DNA from: Tetmemena sp. SeJ-2015
Taxonomy: Eukaryota > Ciliophora > Spirotrichea > Sporadotrichida > Oxytrichidae
NCBI GenBank assembly: GCA_027382625.1
Contig: JAJKFJ010020921.1
Span: 186,001-250,000, forward strand
Length of the DNA: 64,000 nucleotides
Reading direction: 5' to 3'
The notes under the pieces were generated by a model, which worked only from the letters and a program-made list of their open reading frames with translations, was not told where the DNA came from and searched no databases. Made by a program: the position numbers and the translations under genes. Of the stretch, positions 57,952 through 64,000 are shown one piece after another. How positions within the stretch are numbered: position 1 is the stretch's first letter; each line of letters opens with the position of its first letter.

Positions 57952-60762
57952 ATGAACGAGGCTACTAATTTGAAAATGGCAAACACCTCTCTCATCTCGA
58001 ATCTTGACTCAATTTAATATGCTATATTTGATGACTCTTCAGTTCTGGGCAAAGCTTCAATCTAGAAATAGCCAGTGTTGAATGTGTAGTTTATTATGTA
58101 TTTAAGCGTCCATATTGAGAATGAGTTTTTGTTCCGCACCCCAGACAGTCAGAAGCACCAGTGGGTGAAGCTTATCTACAAATAGAGAGTTAAAAGAGTG
58201 CAACTGCCTAAGAAAACGTTCACAGCTCTAGTGCGAGCAGTGAGAAAGAATTTCAAGGCAGTGGATAATGCAATTATTGAGGCTTTTGGGATTAAGAATT
58301 CTGATGAAATACTTATAAATTGCTTCAATCGAACTTTATTGATGTTGATGAGCAGTAGGATGAACTAGCAGAGCTCAATCTGTTTAAGGTACTGAGTCTA
58401 TAGTATTTGGACGATGAGGGAGACGAACTTGAGATTGACTCTGATGAGTCACTGGAGGCTGCGTTCAGGTATTTCACTCACATCAGGAACTAGTCAGCTG
58501 TCCTCCGTATTAACATTTCCTTGAATTCTGATGAAGACTCTCCTTCCAAACAGTCATCAGGTATAAATCAACTTCAGAGTTCCACTCCCTCAAATCTATT
58601 AACAGTTATTCAAAACACCCCCAAGATAGATGAGGACGGCTTGAGACTCAGATCCTTCCTGCTTAACGATAACTTGCTAGGAGAGTAATACGACCCAGTC
58701 AAAGCTGGACTCATTAGAGATAATTAAAATGAGATTCACTAAGAACAAGAAGAAAGAAAGTCCCTCAACTTGTATGATGCTATATGGTTTCCTTTGTATA
58801 TAGTTTGCTTTTAATGATCCTGCCTTAATAGAAGGGAAGATAGGTGGGGAAGTAGGTGAAGACAAGCAACAGCAAGAAAATTAAGAGATGGAATTCAACC
58901 AACAGTTGGATTACAGATACACTGAAGGTATAGGCAAACTGAATTCTGAGGTTTACAGGGGACATGAGTAGTAGGAGTTTAATAGAAACATAGAGTATCC
59001 TTTCCTTGCAAGAGTCTTTAAATATTCATTGAGAAGAAGAATTTCTAGAGTCAACGAAAACGAAGAAGAACTGAATGGGAGACAAAGAAGTGATAGGAGT
59101 AGATGACTTGGTACTAGGGTAGGCTGCGCTTGGTGGTATGCTTCATAATTAAGAGCCCTAAAAGAGGAAAGACCCATTCAACTTATTTGGCTATGAAGAT
59201 CCTTAGGCCGATCCATTAACTTCTGATGCCCTTTTTAAATTATAATCCAGAAAGCAATAACCTCCTTCAGCAGTAGCTAGTAGATGCCTTGAATGCAAGA
59301 GGGAGTGTGATGCCTGACGAAATCCACAACTAGCAAAAGATCATGGAGCAGATTGATGAAGAGAGGAAAAGAATTAAAGCAATAGCAAGAGTCAAATTAT
59401 TCTGCTAGTCTCATTTTAATAAGATGACGAAGCACTTGCAAGGCAACTGATGTTCGAAGAGTAAATGCGCCAGCAGAACTTAGCAGCAGCTTAACAGTAG
59501 CAACGCAACACCTTCAACCCTCAGTAGCAGATGATGTACCCTCCTCCAATGTAATATCAACAGTATCCTTATCCCTAGCAGCAACCAGGATTCCAGCAGC
59601 CATACCCTCAGGTTCAAGGTATGCTACCAGCTGTCAATAAAAACCCTGCACCTCAAAAGTTGAAATTTGTAACTTCCTGCAGGATCATCCAAGACCCATC
59701 TAAATTATAAAGTGAGTGAGTTAGAGTAATTTTTACTCTGGAAAGAGAAGACATGATGAAAAGATAGCCAAGAAATCTAAGATCATGAGTATTTTCTAAG
59801 ATGACGAGTCTAATTGGACTCCAGAGCACAAGCTTAAGATGATCCAATTCTTTCCAAAAGTTATTATTATCTTTTATCTATAATTCGTCCCAGGAGGAAG
59901 GAGTGGAGTAGAATTAGTGCCTAAGAAATAGGAATCTCAGATCCAAAAAGTGCTAGTAAAATGGGACATCGTCAACAGATCTATAATAAGATTGTATATG
60001 ATTTAGTTGCATCGTAAATAATCTTAGTCTCATTGGGACGGAAGCAGTTTGATAATGAGGAGTCAATAAAATACCGGAGGCTTCTTCATATCAACAGATC
60101 CAATGTACGTGAAAAATGGAGTAAAGCCAAGCAGAATTGAAACTCTAGAGCTTTAAATCTGAAAATATAATTAATGTATTGATTATTGAGGTGACTATTG
60201 GAATCCCTGTGATGTTCTTGCAACAACACAACTTAACCCTCAGTTTCTAATTCAAGACAGCAAAGAACAAGTTTGTAGGCCAGCAATTCTTCTGCTTTAT
60301 AGACTTCAGATAACTGCTTGCTCAAGGATAGATCTCGGGCCCTGGTATGAGCTAGGTCTTTTGCAATGACCCAGTAGATTATTTGTTAATGAAGTCTAAA
60401 CTTACTCTAATTAAGATGGGGCAAGTGCAATTCCTTAAGATCCTTAAGCTCAATTTTCGGGTAAAAACGGTAGGCCTTCCACCGCTCAGACCATGAGACC
60501 TTCCAACGCCCAAGCAATCAGACCTTCAATGAGCAACTAGCCTCCTGCTTATTCTTAATCAATTTATTTTGCTAAAGTTAGTGAGTTGGATAAAGAACTC
60601 ACTACCGAATAGCCTTTCATGTCTGTTGAAAGGCAGTTGGAGCTAGCAAGCAGACTCTCAGATGAAACCAATCATGAGTTCGACCTATGTATGGCCTTCA
60701 TGCAAGACTTTAACAATAACTACTCAGCCGCTAAGAAAGCACTTGTCTAACTCAAACTTTGA
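57952..60762 (+). CDS. NBR1-like autophagy receptor (PB1, Q-rich, FW-like, UBA-like)
   Basis: After removal of nine IESs the + strand gives one protein from ATG 57952 (an upstream or later start is possible) to TGA 60760. N-terminal PB1 domain: WVKLIYKQRVKRVQLPKKTF with the basic Lys, then the OPCA acidic loop YLDDEGDELEIDSDESLEAA. Next come a Gln/Glu-rich linker, a UIM-like helix DDEALARQLMFEEQ, and a Gln/Pro/Tyr-rich low-complexity stretch (59480-59640). An FW/Ig-like region follows: NWTPEHKLKMIQFVPGG, SGVELVPKKQESQIQKVLVK, SHWDGSSLIMRSQQ, GGFFISTDPMYV, IEVTIGIPVMF. After a Ser/Pro/Gln linker comes a C-terminal UBA-like helix bundle: SVERQLELASRLSDETNHEF, CMAFMQDFNNNYSAAKKALV. This order is that of NBR1/p62-type selective-autophagy receptors, which bind ubiquitinated cargo and ATG8. 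No ZZ zinc finger was found. PB1 is clear; FW and UBA are by pattern. Confidence 0.75.
58302..58339 (+). other. IES, 38 bp, pointer TGATG
   Basis: TGATG at 58302 and 58340. Removal changes frame and joins GIKNSD to VDEQQDELAELNLF inside the PB1 domain. Confidence 0.8.
58774..58813 (+). other. IES, 40 bp, pointer ATGAT
   Basis: ATGAT at 58774 and 58814. Removal joins RKSLNLYD to PALIEGKIGGEV in frame. Confidence 0.8.
59211..59244 (+). other. IES, 34 bp, pointer ATCCA
   Basis: ATCCA at 59211 and 59245. Removal joins YEDPQADP to ESNNLLQQQLVDAL in frame. Confidence 0.8.
59390..59406 (+). other. IES, 17 bp, pointer AGTC
   Basis: AGTC at 59390 and 59407. Removal joins IKAIARV to SFQQDDEALARQ in frame. 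Confidence 0.75.
59698..59774 (+). other. IES, 77 bp, pointer ATCTAA
   Basis: ATCTAA at 59698 and 59775. Removal joins IIQDPSK to IMSIFQDDESNW in frame. The insert begins near a GTGAGT that mimics a 5' splice site, but only the pointer solution keeps the protein. Confidence 0.75.
59846..59881 (+). other. IES, 36 bp, pointer AATTC
   Basis: AATTC at 59846 and 59882. Frame-neutral. Removal brings KLKMIQF next to VPGGRSGVEL, matching the spacing of FW domains. Confidence 0.75.
59979..60020 (+). other. probable IES, 42 bp, pointer ATCT
   Basis: ATCT at 59979 and 60021. Frame-neutral, so support comes only from the AT-rich content and from FW-like spacing (VNRS joined to QSHWDG). A TGGGAC repeat nearby is an alternative border. 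Confidence 0.5.
60136..60184 (+). other. IES, 49 bp, pointer ATTGA
   Basis: ATTGA at 60136 and 60185. Removal joins GVKPSRIE to VTIGIPVMF in frame and removes a TGA. Confidence 0.8.
60365..60387 (+). other. IES, 23 bp, pointer AATGA
   Basis: AATGA at 60365 and 60388. Removal joins MSQVFCNE to VQTYSNQDGASAIP in frame. Confidence 0.8.
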
Positions 60763-60910
60763 ACTCTCTGATTTCATCCCTCTTAAGTCAATTTTAATTT
60801 CTTCATTTTCACAGAATAGGTAGTTGCAATTTCTAAGTAGAGAGCGAAATTGTTTAAGGAAGATGAAATATTTTTATCCATAGATTATATTATCATAAAA
60901 TGTTCATTTT

Positions 60911-62143
60911 CAGAAACTAGCTTACAAACTTTTAGTTTATCATATTTATAAAAAGCAGATTCGTCGAGAGATTTCGAGAATAGTTTCTCAAAGAGCTGCT
61001 CTACAGACACAGGCCAAATTATCATAGCCTTCCTCTCTTAATCAAATACAATCGCTATACCTCTAATAACAACGCCGCTGGTTTTCAACCCTGCCCCCTG
61101 GCAAGGGAGGTCCTCAAACTCAAGGATAAAAAGACTCTGTAAAAGAATAATTGAATATTTTTAAGACTCTGGAGCTGGATACACTACTGACGAGGATGGT
61201 TCTAGCTTTGAGAGTGACAAGCGCTTCTCAAACTTTATTTTGTTCACTGGTGCGCTCGCCCTTGCAATCATCTTCATGGCTTCCAATTATTACTCATCCC
61301 TTAAGGAATCAGGGATCATGAATAGCTTTAGTGAATGTAATGCACTTGAAGAAGGAGAGAGAAGCTAAGCAGAAAGCAGGTGAAGGAGCAACTGCAAGCA
61401 GCAAGTCAGGCAAGGCCCAAACTACCTACACAGGCAAGGCAGACATTGGAGGACCTTGGATGCTCTACAACACCAAGGGAGAGCCAGTCACCCATAAGGA
61501 TTTCCAAGGCAAATACTACCTCATCTATAATTCATTAACTAGCATCTATTTCGGGTTCACTTACTGCCCAGACGTGTGCCCCGTGTCTCTCATGAAGATG
61601 TGCAAGGCCCTCAACAGAGTAAAGGCTTCCAAGGAGTATAAGTACTTCGACTTGGAGGCCATATTTGTGAGTGTGGACCCTAACAGAGACTCTCATGAGC
61701 GTATCGAGGAGTATGTCAAGATCTTCGACCCCTCACTAGTGGGCCTTACTCACAAGAACAACGACAACCCTGAGTTGAAGGAGATCCTGAAGCGCTTCAA
61801 AATCCATGTGAGCAAGATATTCCTGACAGAGGAGGAAGAGAAGGAAGACATGCAGACACTGAAGGAGAATGCCCCCGAGGTGCTTGAGAAGATGTCTAAG
61901 CTGGAGGAGCTAAAGAAGAGCGAGGAGAAGTACACCCTGGACCACTCCATCATCGTTTACTTGATTGGCCCTGATAATCAGTTCTTGACTTACTTAGGCT
62001 CCAATCTGGACGAAAACGATATGACTGACATCATCCTTGACGAGATCTCCGCAGACCTAAAAAAGAAAGTTCTCAATCCCAACAAACAACAGACAGTATA
62101 TACAAATAGGCTATCTTTAATAAGTATGAGAGGTGGGGAATGA
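60911..62143 (+). CDS. SCO1: SCO1/SenC copper chaperone for cytochrome c oxidase, mitochondrial
   Basis: After removal of three IESs the + strand encodes a full SCO1-type protein ending at TGA 62141. The N terminus is basic with RRWFSTLPPGKG, typical of a mitochondrial presequence. A single membrane helix follows, FSNFILFTGALALAIIFMAS. The thioredoxin-like domain has the copper-binding CxxxC in YFGFTYCPDVCPVSLMKM, the conserved VSVDPNRDS, and the third copper ligand His in YTLDHSIIVYLIGP. SCO1 delivers copper to the CuA site of COX2 from the inner membrane. The C-terminal tail and an acidic insertion (LTEEEEKEDMQ) are longer than usual. The first Met is unsure: the frame is open upstream to about 60902, and a TTTTCAG at 60907-60913 may be an intron end. 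The gene converges on the kelch gene, with 151 bp between the stops. Confidence 0.93.
61131..61162 (+). other. IES, 32 bp, pointer AAGACTCTG
   Basis: AAGACTCTG at 61131 and 61163. Removal shifts the frame and joins TQGQKDS to GAGYTTDEDG in SCO1. Confidence 0.9.
61319..61331 (+). other. IES, 13 bp, pointer TGAAT
   Basis: TGAAT at 61319 and 61332. Removal shifts the frame and joins LKESGIM to NVMHLKKEREAKQ right after the membrane helix of SCO1. Confidence 0.9.
61522..61542 (+). other. IES, 21 bp, pointer CATCTAT
   Basis: CATCTAT at 61522 and 61543. Frame-neutral. Without it KYYLIYFGFTYCPDVCP matches all SCO1 proteins; with it seven extra residues would split the strand before the copper site. 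Confidence 0.92.
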
Positions 62144-62294
62144 TAATAAAGAATCTTTAGGAATTAAAACTATTTAACAGATATAAGCTAGTGAATCGTA
62201 TTAAGATTTATAGTTGCTTAAACTTTTTTCATTCTCTATAATATTTACAAAGTACTAAGCGTGGACTAATTTCCTAAGTGTTTTCTTATCATTA
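62144..62294. other. 151-bp AT-rich spacer between convergent genes
   Basis: Lies between the TGA of SCO1 and the TGA of the kelch gene. It must hold the 3' UTRs and, in the macronucleus, poly(A) sites or telomere addition sites of one or both. No terminator motif is recognised. Confidence 0.6.
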
Positions 62295-63567
62295 TCATTC
62301 ATCGTGGTTATTTGGGTTTAGTTTATTAAGAGAGCATATGGCGTAGGTTTGAAGATCGTTTTGACCCATGAGGGAAGTGTAGCTCTGACAAGCATTCCAT
62401 TTGCGCTTCCTTATGTCGTAAACCTCATTACTTCCCTCCACTGTGCCTCCTATCGCAAATATTTGCATGTTCTCCTTCACCGCCATATTAGAGTACAACG
62501 TTCTTCTGAAGTTCAACTTTGCAAGTTTAGTCCATAAGCAATCTAACATATATTTAACTTTTTTGGTCCACTTAAGGGTGTTGCAGTCAAATTTGTAAAC
62601 AGTATTCATCTGGCTGAAGCTGGCGCCTGATGAGAGCCATGGTCTGAAGCTGAGCGAGTGCTTGAGTTATCCACGATAAGACCACCTGCTATCACGATCT
62701 AATTGTCCTCGACTTTTGCTAGCCCGTATTTGGCAAGCTTTATAGGCATGGTGATAGTGATTAGCGTCCATTTGTCCAGCATCACGTTATAAAACTCAAT
62801 AGTGTTAGTTGTCTCGTAGTTTAAGAAACCTCCAAACACATACACGAACTCCTCCTTCACCCTTGTTGCAGAGAAATAGGCTCGCTCTTAGTGCATAGGT
62901 GCTATAGCTGTCCACTCATTTTCTTTCACACTATTAAAACCTAATGAAAGTATATGAAATGAAGTAACTATACTTCTCGCAAAGCCTTAGAGTGTGAGGA
63001 GCTTGAGCCTCGTCGTCTTTGTGATTAAATCCACCAAGAACAAGTACTAGTTGATTAATGAAGACTGACGCATGTCCATATCTCGCACTCTTCATCTGTT
63101 GCACCTCCTTGAAATTACGCATGCTCGATATCGTAAATCTGTAGCACTAGCCAGACGCCTCAAGAGTTTGCTTATGACAGCCTCCAGTCATCATGAATTC
63201 TATTAAATGTGAAATATGAAAGTATTTAACTTCATTCTCTCTTCTTGTGGTTGATCTAACAGATGCTTGAGAACTTGAGATCTCCTTAGTAAGCTGACTC
63301 CTTTTCGAAGTAGATTTGATGCCAGTGAGAGTTCTTGTAGTCGTACATTAGGATGAAGCGCGTGTCGCCTATGCAGTATACCCCACTATCTGTAAGCTTG
63401 ATTTTACTAAATACAGTAAAGAAATATATACTCCTTCAACTTGATTTTGTAAGAGTTCTATTCAGCTTCTGCTTACTTCTAAATAGAGAGTTTATGACAT
63501 TGAAGATAAATTTGTTATTCTATTCCTCTGTTTTTGGCTGTCTAACTGGCGAACGACTTGCATTCAT
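62295..63567 (-). CDS. kelch-repeat protein
   Basis: The - strand reads from ATG 63567 (MNASRSPVRQPKTEEQNNKF) to TGA 62295. After removal of three IESs the kelch repeats are visible: IGDTRFILMYDYKNSHWHQI; REFMMTGGCHKQ; ARYGHASVFINQLVLVLGGF; EWTAIAPMHQERAYFSATRV with FVYVFGGFLNYETTNTIEF; VEDNQIVIAGG; NTVYKFDCNTLKWTKLAKLN; MQIFAIGGTVEGSNEVYDIR. The GG pairs and the spaced Tyr and Trp are diagnostic of kelch blades, so this is a beta-propeller of five to six blades, probably a scaffold or adaptor. No BTB or other domain is seen. Two joints are unsolved: near the start (63397-63448) and between IVIAGGLIV and MNTVYKF (about 62600-62660), where a CAGCTTCAG repeat does not fix the frame. Confidence 0.85.
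62530..62565 (-). other. IES, 36 bp, pointer TGGAC (GTCCA on +)
   Basis: GTCCA at 62530 and 62566. Frame-neutral. Removal turns the duplicated KWTKK...LWTKL into a single KWTKLAKL. Confidence 0.7.
62930..62966 (-). other. IES, 37 bp, pointer ATAGT (ACTAT on +)
   Basis: ACTAT at 62930 and 62967. Removal shifts the frame and joins LRLCEKYS to VKENEWTAIAPM. Confidence 0.85.
63197..63233 (-). other. IES, 37 bp, pointer AGAAT (ATTCT on +)
   Basis: ATTCT at 63197 and 63234. Removal shifts the frame, removes a TGA and joins QINHKKRE to FMMTGGCHKQ. Confidence 0.85.
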
Positions 63568-63649
63568 GGCTTGTTATTAATTCAAAGCTAGATTCTAGAC
63601 TGTTGCTTATTCAGCCATTTTATCTTGGAAATTATGAACTTGCTAATCT

Positions 63650-64000
63650 TAACTAGTAGGCTACTACAGTTATTGATGAAGAGGGAACTACTAGATTATC
63701 CCCTGAGCTTAATGAGGGGTTTCAAGTTGGAGAGTTAACTCTTGAGTTGACTGTCTCATGAACTTAAGCTTTGCAAATTTAGAATTGGAATTAGTTCCTA
63801 CCCCTCCATTCATTGACAAATAAGATCACTATAGAAGTGTGAATAAAGATTAGGATTGTAATTAAAGTCATGCTGAGCTTATTAGTCCGATTAATGATTG
63901 ATAGGAGATGGACTCGAAGAAAAGGGCAAAGGGCTATTTGATAAAAGTAATGGCTGCTATTGCATCAAATTTTAGGGAAGTCCGTTATAAGAATAATTTT
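63650..64000 (+). CDS. partial gene running off the window, unknown product
   Basis: The + strand reads ATTVIDEEGTTRLSPELNEG with FQVGELTLELTV (63660-63760), then DHYRSVNKDQDCNQSHAELI (about 63825-63890), and EMDSKKRAKGYLIKVMAAIA with SNFREVRYKNNF to the window end. The frames change twice, implying IESs. The composition is charged and protein-like. It is divergent from the kelch gene, sharing an upstream region of about 80 bp. No family is recognised. Confidence 0.4.

Noticed and set aside
59705..59770. GT-AG intron starting GTGAGTGAG in the NBR1-like gene
   Set aside because: The splice-like ends do not rejoin the frame as well as the ATCTAA pointer pair, which gives a phased joint and removes the TGA.
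60476..60500. 8-bp micro-IES with pointer AGACC in the NBR1-like gene
   Set aside because: It seemed to repair a frame, but the correct frame (SGKNGRPSTAQTMRPSN) runs straight through once the 23-bp IES at 60365 is removed.
62601..62660. 30-bp IES flanked by CAGCTTCAG in the kelch gene
   Set aside because: Removal is frame-neutral and leaves the TGA that has to be bypassed, so these borders cannot be right or are incomplete.
1..64000. tRNA, rRNA, CRISPR arrays, bacterial promoters or operons
   Set aside because: No tRNA box pairs, rRNA-like blocks or regularly spaced repeats with unique spacers were seen. The sequence is eukaryotic germline DNA, so ribosome-binding sites and operons do not apply.

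Overview
This window looks like germline (micronuclear) DNA of a hypotrich or other spirotrich ciliate of the Oxytricha/Stylonychia/Tetmemena kind. Three independent signs agree. (1) Recognisable proteins read through in-frame TAA and TAG, where Gln fits, and end at TGA. (2) Gene bodies are cut by short, mostly AT-rich inserts flanked by 4-9 bp direct repeats. Removing one insert plus one repeat copy restores the protein frame each time, as expected of internal eliminated sequences (IESs) and their pointers. (3) A TBE-type transposon with DDE transposase, 22-kDa-type and zinc-finger ORFs sits at about 19.8-23.7 kb. Because TGA is the only stop, open frames of 50-170 codons arise by chance in this AT-rich DNA. 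Length alone was therefore never used as strong evidence.

Layout. 0-12.5 kb: mostly AT-rich, with a possible fragmented gene at 4.6-5.9 kb and a 0.5 kb GC-richer inverted-repeat element at 7.32-7.84 kb. 12.5-13.2 kb: an uninterrupted C2H2 zinc-finger ORF with an inverted repeat at its 3' end. 17.3-19.6 kb: small ORFs and a fragment with a Cys-rich CPPGFYCP motif. 19.8-23.7 kb: TBE-like transposon. 24-49.8 kb: many short candidate coding segments (MDSs) on both strands separated by AT-rich DNA, plus a 392-bp MITE-like element with 45-bp inverted repeats at 27.1 kb. 50.4-53.6 kb: two divergent paralogues, at least one with a signal peptide. 54.6-64 kb: the densest part, with coiled-coil and unidentified genes, an NBR1-like autophagy-receptor gene (PB1, Q-rich, FW-like, UBA-like), a mitochondrial SCO1 copper chaperone gene and a convergent kelch-repeat gene.

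The three best-resolved genes (NBR1-like, SCO1, kelch) need 15 well-supported IES removals plus one weaker one. All are collinear, so no scrambling is needed there. In the macronucleus they would probably lie on small chromosomes. The transposase is open end to end, while its two partner ORFs carry frameshifts or in-frame TGAs. Nothing seen suggests bacterial or viral sequence, rRNA, tRNA or CRISPR.
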